DNA of 64,000 nucleotides, from the NCBI GenBank assembly GCA_903823565.1, contig CAIJTF010000068.1, positions 1-64,000 of the forward strand. Reading direction: 5' to 3'. The notes under the pieces are model-generated. The model was not told where the DNA came from, ran no database searches, and worked only from the letters and a program-made list of their open reading frames with translations. The translations under genes were made by a program, and so were the position numbers. Positions 1 through 8,785 of this stretch are shown here, piece after piece. This DNA is from an uncultured Flavobacteriales bacterium. GTDB lineage: Bacteria > Bacteroidota > Bacteroidia > Flavobacteriales_D > Crocinitomicaceae. The first letter of the stretch is position 1. Every line of letters begins with the position of its first letter.

Positions 1-1724
1 AATTATTTGCCCAATTTCAAGGTAAAATGTCGGGTTTTACCAAAGGCAGAGACCGCTCCTTTCATTTTGGATCAAGGGAACACCATCTCGTAGGCATGAT
101 AAGTCATCTCGGACCGCAATTAGGTATCGCTGATGGCATTGCCCTAGCGCAAAAACTTAAAAAGAACCAAAGCGCAACGCTTGTTTTTTCGGGCGATGGA
201 GGAGCCTCTGAGGGTGACTTTCATGAAGCGCTAAACGTTGCTGCAGTATGGGATTTGCCTGTAATTTTCTGTGTTGAAAATAATGCATGGGGCTTGTCAA
301 CTCCTTCTTCAGAACAATTTCGATGCAAACAGTTTATTGACAAGGGTGTGGGATATGGAATAGAGGCCGTTCAAATAGATGGAAATAACATTCTTGAGGT
401 CATTCAATCGGTTAGACGAATTGCTCAAGAAATTAAAAAAACACCAAAACCTTACCTTATTGAGCTGATGTCTTTTCGAATGCGCGGCCATGAAGAAGCC
501 TCAGGTACAAAGTACTATCCCCAAGGAATTCAAGAAAAGTGGGCGTTAAAAGATCCGGTTTCAAATTTTGAGCTATTTCTTCTCGAAGAGAATATTTTAT
601 CGGAGTTAAACATCAAGGAAATTAAAGATGGATTTAAAAAAGAAATTCAAGATGCCTTCGATGCCGCAAACCATGAACCCGAGATTGTTCCCAATTTGGA
701 ACACGAGCTTGCAGACCTATATGCTCCAACCAATCATTCAATTATCGCTCCAACGGATCAGGGGCGGGAAATTCGTTTTATCGATGCGATTCAAGAAGCC
801 TTGTTTCAAAGCATGGTAAGGCACCCTAATTTGGTCTTAATGGGCCAGGATATTGCAGAATATGGCGGAGCGTTTAAAGTAACAGAAGGATTTGTTGAAA
901 GGTTTGGAAAAGAGCGTGTCAGAAATACTCCCCTGTGCGAATCGGCCATTGTTGGAGCAGGACTGGGCTTGTCTATTGCTGGAATGAAGGCAATGGTTGA
1001 AATGCAATTTGCCGATTTTGTAACTTGCGGATTTAACCAAATCGTTAACAACTTAGCGAAAATTCACTGGCGTTGGGGACAAAATGCCGATGTAGTAGTA
1101 CGAATGCCCACGGGTGCAGGTACGGCAGCTGGTCCTTTTCACTCGCAAAGCAATGAAGCGTGGTTCACCCACACTCCGGGCTTAAAAGTCGTTTATCCCT
1201 CCAACCCATTTGATGCTAAAGGATTGTTGAACGCCTCCTTAGAAGATCCCAATCCTATATTGTTCTTTGAACATAAGGCCCTCTACAGAAGTAACAAAGG
1301 AACTGTCCCAGAAGGATATTACCACATTGAATTGGGCAAGGCACAGGTCGTTTCAACTGGAAATCAGGCAACCATTGTCACCTATGGATTCGGCGTGCAT
1401 TGGGCAGCGAATGTCAAAGACGAAGAAGGATTGGATATTGAGATTATTGATTTACGTACGCTTTTACCACTTGACACAGAAACCATTTTTCAAAGCGTTA
1501 AAAAAACGGGTAAGGTTTTGGTCCTACACGAAGATTGTCTATTTGGAGGTATCGGAGGGGAAATATCAGCCCTAGTAAATGAACATTGTTTTGAATATCT
1601 AGATGCGCCGGTAGTGAGGGTAGGTTCTTTAGATACTCCCGTACCATTTGCTGTAAGCTTGGAGGAACAGTTTTTACCCGCTACACGATTTAAAGAAAAG
1701 CTAAAATCACTTTTGGAATATTAG
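1..1724 (+). CDS. Fused E1 alpha/beta subunit of a 2-oxoacid dehydrogenase complex (5' partial)
   Basis: Thiamine-dependent E1 that decarboxylates a 2-oxoacid and passes the acyl group to the E2 lipoyl domain. The frame is open back to base 3 (residues LFAQFQGK precede the ATG at 27), so the gene is cut by the left edge. The alpha part carries the ThDP motif GDGGASEGD, ending in ENNAWG (GDG to NN, residues 56-86 from that ATG). From about base 770 a complete beta part follows (REIRFIDAIQEAL, then GQDIAEYGGAFKVTEGF). The two chains, usually separate genes, are in one frame without a break. Similarity is to the branched-chain oxoacid type, but substrate cannot be proven; pyruvate is the alternative. 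HMG-CoA lyase and methylmalonyl-CoA mutase elsewhere in the window fit branched-chain catabolism. The TAG stop overlaps the stop of convergent xerD. Confidence 0.9.
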   Translation, partial: LFAQFQGKMSGFTKGRDRSFHFGSREHHLVGMISHLGPQLGIADGIALAQKLKKNQSATLVFSGDGGASEGDFHEALNVAAVWDLPVIFCVENNAWGLSTPSSEQFRCKQFIDKGVGYGIEAVQIDGNNILEVIQSVRRIAQEIKKTPKPYLIELMSFRMRGHEEASGTKYYPQGIQEKWALKDPVSNFELFLLEENILSELNIKEIKDGFKKEIQDAFDAANHEPEIVPNLEHELADLYAPTNHSIIAPTDQGREIRFIDAIQEALFQSMVRHPNLVLMGQDIAEYGGAFKVTEGFVERFGKERVRNTPLCESAIVGAGLGLSIAGMKAMVEMQFADFVTCGFNQIVNNLAKIHWRWGQNADVVVRMPTGAGTAAGPFHSQSNEAWFTHTPGLKVVYPSNPFDAKGLLNASLEDPNPILFFEHKALYRSNKGTVPEGYYHIELGKAQVVSTGNQATIVTYGFGVHWAANVKDEEGLDIEIIDLRTLLPLDTETIFQSVKKTGKVLVLHEDCLFGGIGGEISALVNEHCFEYLDAPVVRVGSLDTPVPFAVSLEEQFLPATRFKEKLKSLLEY

Positions 1725-2617
1725 TGATTTCTGGGGTGAAATGTTAAAATAGCATCACGAAGGAATCGTTGGTCCATGTGGGTGTAGATTTCCGTTGTGG
1801 TAATGGATTCATGACCTAACATTTCCTGGATGGCTCTGAGGTTTGCCCCTCCCTCCAAGAGATGGGTTGCAAAGGAATGGCGAAAGGTATGTGGTGAAAC
1901 CGATTTTTTTAGTCCTATTTTCTCTGATAAATTTTTGATGATGGTAAAAATCATGACGCGTGTTAATCGATTTCCTCGACGGTTTAGAAAGACTATATTC
2001 TCATCCCCTTTGCAAACTGGAATACTTTTGCGTTGATTTTCAACGTAAAACTGTATTTCCTTTTCGACCTTTTTACTCACGGGAACCAACCTTTCTTTAT
2101 TTCCTTTTCCAATTACCCTCAAATAACCCTCGTCGTAAAAAAGATCGGATAGGCTTAGATTAACCAATTCACTTACGCGAATTCCACAACTATAAAGGGT
2201 CTCTAAAATTGCTCGGTTCCTGTGTCCCTCTGGTTTTGATACGTCCACCGCACCAATCAATGAATCGATTTCTTCTACCGTTAATACTTCGGGGAGTTTT
2301 CTCCCTATTTTCGGTTGTTCCAACAACTCGCTTGGATCTATCGATATAATATTTTCAACAAGAAGAAAACTGAAAAACTGTTTTATACCCGAAATTATCC
2401 GTGCTTGGCTTCGAGCACTTAGCCCGAAATCATATAATACAGCAACAAATTCTTTTAAGTGGTTAAAGGAAATTTCGTTGGGTAAAATCCCTTTTGCACT
2501 GCAAAAATCCTGAAGTTTTGTTAGATCCTGTAAGTACGCAATGCAAGAATTTTCAGATAATCCTTTCTCAATTCTTAAATAGGTTCCGTAAGATTTGCTC
2601 AGGATTTGCCACGTCAT
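1721..2617 (-). CDS. xerD: Site-specific tyrosine recombinase XerD
   Basis: Resolves chromosome dimers with XerC at dif, linked to FtsK at division. At 298 residues it has normal length. The N-terminal SAM-like core-binding domain covers about 1-105 and the catalytic domain 110-298. Catalytic residues are visible as R147, K171, H243 and R246 (HTFRHSFATH), H269 and nucleophile Y278, matching the E. coli XerD spacing shifted by one. It starts two bases after the DUF4412-like gene stops, so the pair is probably cotranscribed. No integrase-type att repeats or cargo genes flank it, and the neighbours are housekeeping, so this is the chromosomal Xer protein and not a mobile-element integrase. XerC is the only serious alternative name. 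Confidence 0.93.
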   Translation of the reverse strand: MTWQILSKSYGTYLRIEKGLSENSCIAYLQDLTKLQDFCSAKGILPNEISFNHLKEFVAVLYDFGLSARSQARIISGIKQFFSFLLVENIISIDPSELLEQPKIGRKLPEVLTVEEIDSLIGAVDVSKPEGHRNRAILETLYSCGIRVSELVNLSLSDLFYDEGYLRVIGKGNKERLVPVSKKVEKEIQFYVENQRKSIPVCKGDENIVFLNRRGNRLTRVMIFTIIKNLSEKIGLKKSVSPHTFRHSFATHLLEGGANLRAIQEMLGHESITTTEIYTHMDQRFLRDAILTFHPRNH

Positions 2618-2619
2618 AT

Positions 2620-3216
2620 TTAATTCTCAATCACCATATAGTGCGTGGGAACAATTAGTTCATTAGGCGAAAGTTTAATAGGCGTAATTCCTAAAACTTC
2701 GAACCGAACGGTACTTTTATCGCTTAAAACACCCTCCATTAATAAAGGAAAACCAGAAGGTCGCGTAGAGGCCGAGGAAATATACTGTCTCATTGGGGTT
2801 ATTAACTGTGGGTTTATTAATAAGGTTGGTGCAATCCAAACATGGTTATCCGATGTCCCGCGGGCACTTTTACAATGTTGAAGATACTCCTCTGTATCGT
2901 AGCCTAATATTTGTTTTTTCTTTCCCGTTTTTGTAAAAGAACATGAACAAACTTCCAGGGTATCCAGCGTGTTTTGGTTTAGTTTAATCGCCATATTTTG
3001 GTCCGGCATTAAAGTGTATACACCCGACTCCATGAGGTTTAACATGATCATGTCCATTCCATCCTGGTTCATTATGGTCTTAGATGCTTTTTCACCAATC
3101 ACCATTCGATAATTCGTATTGTAGGTAGAAGTGGTGATTTTACAATCCATTTGAAATTGAGAATATCCCATCCAATAGGTTGCAAGAAATAGAAGGGTAA
3201 AGGATATATTTTTCAT
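2620..3216 (-). CDS. Secreted DUF4412-like protein
   Basis: A 198-residue protein beginning with a clear Sec signal peptide (MKNISFTLLFLATYWMGYSQ). I chose the ATG at 3216 over the longer frame to 3309 because the extension would run through the promoter region and into divergent aroQ. The body resembles the DUF4412 family of Bacteroidota: short beta strands, then MNQDGMDMIMLNLMESGVY and MPDQNMAIKL, the region where related proteins read out a methionine-rich bound state. Two Cys (CSCS) lie mid-protein. Function is unknown. A TACCTTTG box lies 14 nt upstream on the same strand. xerD follows with a two-base gap, so both probably share this promoter. Family assignment is by eye and moderate. 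Confidence 0.65.
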   Translation of the reverse strand: MKNISFTLLFLATYWMGYSQFQMDCKITTSTYNTNYRMVIGEKASKTIMNQDGMDMIMLNLMESGVYTLMPDQNMAIKLNQNTLDTLEVCSCSFTKTGKKKQILGYDTEEYLQHCKSARGTSDNHVWIAPTLLINPQLITPMRQYISSASTRPSGFPLLMEGVLSDKSTVRFEVLGITPIKLSPNELIVPTHYMVIEN

Positions 3217-3230
3217 TTTTTCTTTTTTAT

Positions 3231-3238
3231 CAAAGGTA
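3231..3238 (-). promoter_or_regulatory. Promoter -7 box (TACCTTTG) for the DUF4412-xerD operon
   Basis: The plus strand reads CAAAGGTA, that is TACCTTTG on the minus strand, an exact match to the Bacteroidota -7 consensus TAnnTTTG. It ends 14 nt before the ATG at 3216. No convincing -33 TTG is seen. It faces away from the aroQ box at 3270. Confidence 0.6.
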
Positions 3239-3269
3239 TAAAAAAGTTCCATTTCATATAAAAGACCCC

Positions 3270-3277
3270 TACCTTTG
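3270..3277 (+). promoter_or_regulatory. Promoter -7 box (TACCTTTG) for aroQ
   Basis: Exact TAnnTTTG match ending 4 nt before the aroQ ATG at 3282. Because transcription normally starts 4-6 nt after this box, the mRNA would begin at or next to the start codon, a leaderless transcript. The same octamer occurs in the opposite direction 31 nt away. Confidence 0.6.
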
Positions 3278-3281
3278 GAAA

Positions 3282-3692
3282 ATGAATTTGGCAATTGTAA
3301 ATGGACCAAACCTCAATTTACTAGGGAACCGAGAACCCCAAATCTATGGGGTAACGCCATGGGATGCGTTTTTTGACGAATTAGAAAAAGGTTCAAATTC
3401 CAAGCTATCCTATTATCAATCCAACGTTGAAGGCGAATTAATCAATTTTATCCAAGGCTTTGATGGGGATGGAATAATTTTAAACGCTGGAGGCTACACG
3501 CATACAAGTGTTGCTTTGCGCGATTGCATTTCAGCTGTTTCAATCCCGGTAATAGAAGTGCATATCTCAAACGTAGCTGCCCGAGAATCGTTTCGTCACG
3601 AATCCTTAATTACCCCTGTATGCAAGGGCTTAATAGCAGGATTTGGCTTAGAAAGTTATCGACTTGCAATATTATTTTTTGAAGGCAATTGA
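3282..3692 (+). CDS. aroQ: Type II 3-dehydroquinate dehydratase
   Basis: Dehydrates 3-dehydroquinate to 3-dehydroshikimate in the shikimate pathway; cytosolic dodecamer in this family. At 136 residues it is near the usual 140-150. Start MNLAIVNGPNLNLLG is the conserved N-terminus. Catalytic residues are visible: R17 and Y22 (NREPQIYG), N68 with GGYTHTS, and H94 (EVHISN). R101 and R105 (AARESFRHES) are also present. The usual HARE motif reads AARE here, a minor change at a position that varies. It is divergent from the DUF4412-xerD pair across 65 bp holding two facing TACCTTTG promoters. Identification is firm. Confidence 0.95.
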   Translation: MNLAIVNGPNLNLLGNREPQIYGVTPWDAFFDELEKGSNSKLSYYQSNVEGELINFIQGFDGDGIILNAGGYTHTSVALRDCISAVSIPVIEVHISNVAARESFRHESLITPVCKGLIAGFGLESYRLAILFFEGN

Positions 3693-3735
3693 ACCCTTTC
3701 TTAGGTAATATGTAACCTAGGCAAAATTAATTTCT

Positions 3736-4848
3736 ATGAAACACTTTTGCCTGTTTTTTTTCGTCCTCTTTTTGACGCCCTCCTTCTTCACTCAGCCACA
3801 GAAACGTAAAGTTCAACTAGTCATTCTTTTCGATACGTCGAATAGCATGGATGGGCTCTTGGGTCAAGCTAAATCGCGAATTTGGACCATTGTAAATGAG
3901 GTCTCTAAACTCAGGTGCAACGATGAAATCCCGGAATTAGAAATCGCCATGTACGATTATGGCAACCAGACTTTAAGCCTAAAGGATAACTATATCCGCC
4001 AACAATTGAATTTCACTCGGGATTTAGATCTTGTATCCCAAAAATTATTTTCCCTTACCACCAATGGGGGCGATGAATTTTGTGGTGCAGTCATTCAAAA
4101 ATCCTTAACAGATTTACCATGGTCTACGAGTGCAAATGATTTAAAATTGATCTATATAGCAGGAAATGAACCTTTTAATCAAGGGCCAGTCGCGTACAAA
4201 GAAGCCTGTACTTTGGCTAAAAACAAAGGCGTTATCATTAGTACTATTTTTTGTGGGTCGTATGACGAGGGCGTCCGATCTTTTTGGCAAGATGGTGCCA
4301 TCTGTTCGGGAGGAGATTTCTTTAACATTAATAGCGATAAAGCCATAACTTACATTGCAACTCCATACGATTCCCTTATACAAACGTATAATTGGCAATT
4401 GAACGGAACGTATGTCAACTATAGAAAATCTTCTGCTGATCGGAAAAAACGACAAATCCAAGAAGATCAAAACGCAAAGAATCTGGACAAAGGGGTGTTG
4501 GTTGAAAGGGCTATTGCTAAAGGAAGTGCTAATTATTTTAATGGGGAATGGGATTTAGTGGATGCAATGGCTCAAGATTCGACGGTTCTATCTAGCCTAA
4601 AACCAGAAGAAATGGGCGACGATTTGGTTGGAAAATCCGAAGAGGAAATCAAAGTGTTGATAAAGGAAAAGACTGCTGAAAGAGAGAAAATTCAGAACGA
4701 AATCACAAAACTTAATGAAAAAAGGGTTATTTATTTAAATCAACAAGCTCAGCAATCGAATAATGCTAAGGATGATTTTGGAACGGCCGTTTCAGTGAGT
4801 TTAAGAAAAAATGCATTAGCATTAGGCTTCGAAAAGGCGAAGGATTAA
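3736..4848 (+). CDS. Secreted von Willebrand factor A domain protein
   Basis: 370 residues with an N-terminal signal peptide (hydrophobic to about residue 20, then PQKRKVQ). A VWA domain follows, about 25-220, with an intact metal-ion-dependent adhesion motif D33-T-S35-N-S37. Residues 290-355 are highly charged and heptad-like (EEEIKVLIKEKTAEREKIQ), probably a coiled coil. Such proteins bind a partner through a chelated divalent metal; the ligand here is unknown. No lipobox, TM anchor or T9SS sorting domain is visible, so it is probably periplasmic. It stands between aroQ and a membrane protein gene, and I see no consensus promoter in the 43-bp gap before it, so readthrough from aroQ is possible. 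Family call is strong; role is unknown. Confidence 0.8.
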   Translation: MKHFCLFFFVLFLTPSFFTQPQKRKVQLVILFDTSNSMDGLLGQAKSRIWTIVNEVSKLRCNDEIPELEIAMYDYGNQTLSLKDNYIRQQLNFTRDLDLVSQKLFSLTTNGGDEFCGAVIQKSLTDLPWSTSANDLKLIYIAGNEPFNQGPVAYKEACTLAKNKGVIISTIFCGSYDEGVRSFWQDGAICSGGDFFNINSDKAITYIATPYDSLIQTYNWQLNGTYVNYRKSSADRKKRQIQEDQNAKNLDKGVLVERAIAKGSANYFNGEWDLVDAMAQDSTVLSSLKPEEMGDDLVGKSEEEIKVLIKEKTAEREKIQNEITKLNEKRVIYLNQQAQQSNNAKDDFGTAVSVSLRKNALALGFEKAKD

Positions 4849-4862
4849 TCGAGGAATATCGA

Positions 4863-4870
4863 TATATTTG
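4863..4870 (+). promoter_or_regulatory. Promoter -7 box (TATATTTG)
   Basis: Matches TAnnTTTG and ends 13 nt before the ATG at 4884 of the polytopic membrane protein. AT-rich surroundings make a chance match more likely than for the TACCTTTG boxes. Confidence 0.45.
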
Positions 4871-4883
4871 AAAAATATTTCGA

Positions 4884-6155
4884 ATGTCCATGCTGAAAGA
4901 CGATAAGATAAATTATTTAAACATCGGTTTGATGTTTGCAACGGCAGTGTTTGCTTTTTTTGCGCCGTTCGAGACGTTTTTGCTAGCCTATGCTTTTCTC
5001 GGCCCTCTGCATTATCTAACGGAAATAAGTTGGTTACATGATCGTCAGTATTTTACAAAAGGAAAATACGATTTTATAGTTTTACTAGTTATTGGTGTCT
5101 TGCTCTCTACTGTAGCCTTTGCTCAAGATTTTGGTTACAAATGGGAAATTTATACCTATTTCTCAGAAATGCAACTTTCAAGTAAATTGGTTGTCTTTGC
5201 CTTGTTTTCAGGGATGCTTTTTGCCTTGGTAAAGAATATTTTTGTGAAAATTGTAAGTTGCTTTTTCATTTTCATTTTTGTTTCAGGTTGGTTAAGTCCT
5301 GAAAATATAGAGGAGAATCAATCAAGTACCACCGTCTTTGCACTGACATCCTTGGTTCCTACATTAATCCACGTGTATGTGTTTACCGGACTTTTTATGC
5401 TTTATGGGTCCTTGAAATCGCGTAGTAAATCAGGTCTTATGGCGGTTGTTGCTGTAGTAATTCTGCCGCTAATTCTTGTTTTTGTTTTACCCGTTAACCC
5501 AAAAGAATCTTGGGTTTCTAACTATGGTAAAAATGCCTATTATGCCAAGGGGCAAGGATTTTTTAATACCAATGTTGAGATCATGGATCATTTTGGTATT
5601 TTGGATGAGCCTAAATTGACGAATAAACAGTTTTTAGACTCCATTGTGAACTCAAAAACGGTAAATGCTGGTTTCACACCAAATGAGAAAAAGCGTTTGA
5701 ACGATTCCTTGCAACGTAAAAGCAAAGAACCCTTTGTTTTTTATCAACTAAACGATGAGCGTTTTGGACAAACGATTGCCGTTCGAAAGGCACTTCCTGT
5801 TAACCCGAAGGATTACTTTTGGAGTTCTGTCTTTTTTTCAACCTTTGGAATCATGCTCATGCGTTTCATTGCGTTCGCCTATCTCTATCATTATCTTAAT
5901 TGGTTCAGTAAAACCGAGGTTATTCGTTGGCATAAGGTCCCTAAGATTCGTTTCTTTGCTGTAATTGTTCTTTGGCTTTCAGCCTGTGGTTTTTATATCT
6001 ACGACTATAGTTTAGGTCTAAGTGTTTTATTTTTCTTAAGTTTCACGCACGTTCTACTTGAATTTCCATTAAACATGGTGTCAATCGTTGGGATTGGTAA
6101 AGAAGTGCGAAGCATTTATAGAAATGGCTTTAAACCACTAAATTCGGACACCTAA
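4884..6155 (+). CDS. Polytopic membrane protein, unknown function
   Basis: 423 residues with about nine or ten hydrophobic helices: a first block at 10-45, others around 63-80, 95-135 and 150-205, then a polar stretch at about 205-300, and more helices to the C-terminus. Histidines sit in or next to membrane segments: GPLHYLTE (H43), WLHDRQYF (H52), LIHVYVF, YHYLNWF and FTHVLLEF. That pattern recalls Brp/Blh-type membrane oxygenases, and related flavobacterial proteins have at times been auto-labelled as carotene oxygenases, but I cannot confirm homology. ATG at 4884 or 4890 are both possible. It converges on and overlaps the PH-like gene by 26 bp. No carotenoid or rhodopsin genes are nearby. 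Confidence 0.6.
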   Translation: MSMLKDDKINYLNIGLMFATAVFAFFAPFETFLLAYAFLGPLHYLTEISWLHDRQYFTKGKYDFIVLLVIGVLLSTVAFAQDFGYKWEIYTYFSEMQLSSKLVVFALFSGMLFALVKNIFVKIVSCFFIFIFVSGWLSPENIEENQSSTTVFALTSLVPTLIHVYVFTGLFMLYGSLKSRSKSGLMAVVAVVILPLILVFVLPVNPKESWVSNYGKNAYYAKGQGFFNTNVEIMDHFGILDEPKLTNKQFLDSIVNSKTVNAGFTPNEKKRLNDSLQRKSKEPFVFYQLNDERFGQTIAVRKALPVNPKDYFWSSVFFSTFGIMLMRFIAFAYLYHYLNWFSKTEVIRWHKVPKIRFFAVIVLWLSACGFYIYDYSLGLSVLFFLSFTHVLLEFPLNMVSIVGIGKEVRSIYRNGFKPLNSDT

Positions 6156-6552
6156 GGTTTAGTTCAGCGATAAACTTTTCCTCGTCTGCAGGCGAAATTA
6201 ATATCTCACTCCATTTGTCGTATGTTATTACGAGACCTTTCCATGAAGTATTAATTTTCAAGCCAACATATATTCCTTTTTGGGGTGCTATTTTTCTAAT
6301 CTGTTCGAATTGAATCCTCTTCTTAAATCCCATGGTATGGCATATTAGTTCTTTTTCATTGAGTGTGTAATACGTGGTTTTTAATAGAAGGTAAAAAAGT
6401 AAACCCATTGCCAACCAAACAAGGAACAAATAAAATAGTCCATCCGTGTTCCCTTCAGAGTAATACATGATGGATCCCACAAGGCCATAAACGCAAAGAA
6501 TAAAAACCCAGATTATGGGGAATGTCCAATCACGCTTCGAGGCAAATTGCAT
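6130..6552 (-). CDS. Small membrane protein with PH-like domain
   Basis: 140 residues: two TM helices (about 10-30 and 38-58) followed by a short beta-rich region starting TTYYTLNEKELICHTMGFKKRIQFEQIRKI, split here as TTYYTLNEKELIC and FEQIRKI, typical of bacterial PH-like membrane domains. The start is the ATG at 6552, whose A overlaps the TGA stop of glyA (TGATG on the minus strand); a TTG six bases upstream is less likely. Translation is therefore probably coupled to glyA. The function of this family is poorly known; some members bind membranes or assist membrane proteins. The 3' end overlaps the convergent membrane protein gene. Confidence 0.7.
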   Translation of the reverse strand: MQFASKRDWTFPIIWVFILCVYGLVGSIMYYSEGNTDGLFYLFLVWLAMGLLFYLLLKTTYYTLNEKELICHTMGFKKRIQFEQIRKIAPQKGIYVGLKINTSWKGLVITYDKWSEILISPADEEKFIAELNLRCPNLVV

Positions 6553-7820
6553 CACCAAGCAAAAAGCGCTTTAGGGCTCATCAAGGCTTCAACCTTATGT
6601 TTTATTTCCAACATGGCAGATTCATCGGTGCAGTTACTTAAGGTATCGTCAATCAATTGCACGATGGTTTCCACTTCTTCACCTCGAACCCCACGTGAGG
6701 TAATTGCGGGTGTTCCAATCCTAATTCCGGAGGTAATGAATGGGGATTCTGTATCGAAAGGAACCATGTTTTTGTTGACCGTGATGTGAGCTTTTCCAAG
6801 GGCTAGCTCTGCGTCTTTTCCCGTAATGCCCTTATTTCTCAAATCGATTAGCATGCTATGGTTTTCTGTGCCTCCTGATACGATATTATATCCGCGTTTC
6901 ATTAATTCTGAGGCCATCAAGGAAGCATTTTCCTTTACGAGCTGCATGTAAACCGAAAAGTCAGGTTTCAATGCTTCTCCAAAAGCGACCGCTTTTGCAG
7001 CGATTACGTGCTCAAGAGGACCTCCTTGTGTTCCTGGGAATACGGCAGCATCCAATAGCGAGGCCATGGATTTTGGATTTCCATTGTTCCATTTGTACCC
7101 AAAGGGATTATCGAAATTCTTTCTCATCATGATAATACCTCCTCTTGGACCTCGTAACGTCTTGTGGGTCGTCGAAGTAACGATGTGACAATGCTCCAAA
7201 GGGTCATTTAATAGCCCTGTAGCTATAAGACCAGCGGGATGTGAAATATCAGCCAATACAAGCGCCCCTATGGCATCTGCAATGGCACGAATTCTTTTGT
7301 AATCCCAATCCCTGGAATAGGCTGAAGCACCACAAATAATCATTTTTGGTTTGTGGGTATGAGCGGATTCTTCCATGGCATTATAATCAATTAAACCAGT
7401 GGATTCAGAAACACCATAAAAACGAGGTTCGTATAATTTTCCGGAAAAGTTTACGGGCGAACCATGGGTAAGATGCCCACCATGTGACAGATCAAATCCC
7501 AGAATTTTGTCTCCCGGTTTTAAACACGCCAAGAAAACAGCGGCATTTGCTTGTGCACCAGAATGCGGTTGAACGTTTGCCCAAGAAGCTTTGAATAACT
7601 GACATAACCGATCTATGGCTAATTGTTCAATTTGATCCACAACCTCACATCCACCGTAATACCTTTTTCCTGGCAGTCCTTCCGCATATTTATTTGTTAA
7701 GATACTTCCCATGGATGCCATAACCGCATCGCTCACATAATTCTCACTCGCAATGAGTTCTATTCCTACAGTCTGACGAATCTTCTCTGCATTTATTAAA
7801 TCAAAAATTTCTTTATCCAT
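6552..7820 (-). CDS. glyA: Serine hydroxymethyltransferase
   Basis: Interconverts serine and glycine with tetrahydrofolate, the main source of one-carbon units; cytosolic PLP enzyme. 422 residues is full length. Conserved landmarks: [10 protein letters not shown] near the N-terminus, [22 protein letters not shown], and the PLP-binding lysine K220 in [14 protein letters not shown]. The start [13 protein letters not shown] is typical of Bacteroidota. It follows the sugar-nucleotide epimerase gene by 10 bp and is followed by the overlapping PH-like gene, making a three-gene leftward operon. No riboswitch can fit in the 10-bp gap. Very secure. Confidence 0.97.
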   Translation of the reverse strand: MDKEIFDLINAEKIRQTVGIELIASENYVSDAVMASMGSILTNKYAEGLPGKRYYGGCEVVDQIEQLAIDRLCQLFKASWANVQPHSGAQANAAVFLACLKPGDKILGFDLSHGGHLTHGSPVNFSGKLYEPRFYGVSESTGLIDYNAMEESAHTHKPKMIICGASAYSRDWDYKRIRAIADAIGALVLADISHPAGLIATGLLNDPLEHCHIVTSTTHKTLRGPRGGIIMMRKNFDNPFGYKWNNGNPKSMASLLDAAVFPGTQGGPLEHVIAAKAVAFGEALKPDFSVYMQLVKENASLMASELMKRGYNIVSGGTENHSMLIDLRNKGITGKDAELALGKAHITVNKNMVPFDTESPFITSGIRIGTPAITSRGVRGEEVETIVQLIDDTLSNCTDESAMLEIKHKVEALMSPKALFAW

Positions 7821-7830
7821 ACTGTGCTGT

Positions 7831-8748
7831 TTATTCTAATGTGTTCAATTGTAAAAGTCCAAAATCCAATTCAGTTTTAGGTTTAAAACCCGTTAAGCCA
7901 AATAATTTTTCAGAGCTACCAATCCTTCGCTCTACTTCGTAATCATATCTTTTTTTGGGAGCATCTAAATAGCTAATCGTTGATGAACTATTGGTAATAT
8001 CGACTATTTTCCTTGCCAATTCTCCAATCGTCCATTCTTTTTCATTGGCAATATTGATGATGTGAAAACCATCAACCTGTAATAGGGCAATGCATGCATC
8101 GATTACGTCTACGATGTACGTGAAGTCACGCGTTTGTAGGCCATTACCAAATACGGTTAGTTCTTTTCCCTCCCTTGCCTGCTCAAAAAATCGGGGTATT
8201 ACCATCCTATTATCTTGTCGTTCTCCATATACATTGAAAAAACGGAGCGCAATACAGTCAATACCAGATTCTTCATAATGGCTGGCCAGATAAATTTCAT
8301 TGTAACGCTTCGCCATGGCGTATGACGTTCTAGGGTCAACGTTTACTTCCTCAGAAAGGGCTGTTTGTACAATAGCAGAATGACTGTAAATCCCGCTGGT
8401 TGAAGCGTATAATATTTTTTTTACCTTATGCTTTCTTGCCGCATTCACAATATTTCGAGTACCAATTACCTCAACGTCCATGGTTTCCACAGGTTGATCA
8501 GCTACTACGTCTACTCCTAAAACTGCAGCAAAATGAAAAATCACATCGACATCTTTGACCAAAAGTTCAACCAACTTTTGATCTCGAACATCCCCATGAA
8601 TGAACGAAATCCTATTTATAAGTTCTGGGGGTATTTTATTTCCCCGTAGTAGGTTGTCAATGACAACGACACCATGACCTAGTTCCACCAATCGCTCAAC
8701 CAAATGGCTTCCTATAAATCCAGCCCCACCGGTAACTAGAATTTTCAT
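7831..8748 (-). CDS. NAD-dependent nucleotide-sugar epimerase/dehydratase (SDR family)
   Basis: 305-residue extended SDR with the NAD-binding [10 protein letters not shown] motif at residues 7-16, a YASTSGIYS segment, the catalytic SYAMAKR (Tyr-x3-Lys), and [12 protein letters not shown] plus [15 protein letters not shown] typical of UDP-glucose 4-epimerase or UDP-glucuronate decarboxylase relatives. It probably acts on a nucleotide sugar for surface polysaccharide, but no glycosyltransferases are adjacent and the substrate cannot be read from the sequence. It lies upstream of glyA with a 10-bp gap. A weak box (CATCTTTG, one mismatch to TAnnTTTG) ends 16 nt before the ATG and may be its promoter. 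Confidence 0.85.
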   Translation of the reverse strand: MKILVTGGAGFIGSHLVERLVELGHGVVVIDNLLRGNKIPPELINRISFIHGDVRDQKLVELLVKDVDVIFHFAAVLGVDVVADQPVETMDVEVIGTRNIVNAARKHKVKKILYASTSGIYSHSAIVQTALSEEVNVDPRTSYAMAKRYNEIYLASHYEESGIDCIALRFFNVYGERQDNRMVIPRFFEQAREGKELTVFGNGLQTRDFTYIVDVIDACIALLQVDGFHIINIANEKEWTIGELARKIVDITNSSSTISYLDAPKKRYDYEVERRIGSSEKLFGLTGFKPKTELDFGLLQLNTLE

Positions 8749-8785
8749 TGAACAGCGTTTTGAACAAAGATGAAAAAAAATAGAA

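Noticed and set aside
806-1051. Minus-strand ORFs inside the E1 gene and many other opposite-frame ORFs inside known genes
   Set aside because: They lie fully inside strong conserved genes, lack promoter or context, and have no recognisable sequence.
1721-2617. XerD as a mobile-element integrase
   Set aside because: Catalytic spacing matches chromosomal XerD, neighbours are housekeeping genes, and there are no att repeats or cargo.
3693-3735. Short inverted repeat TAGGT...ACCTA before the VWA gene
   Set aside because: Only a 5-bp match, not followed by a T run, and within chance expectation.
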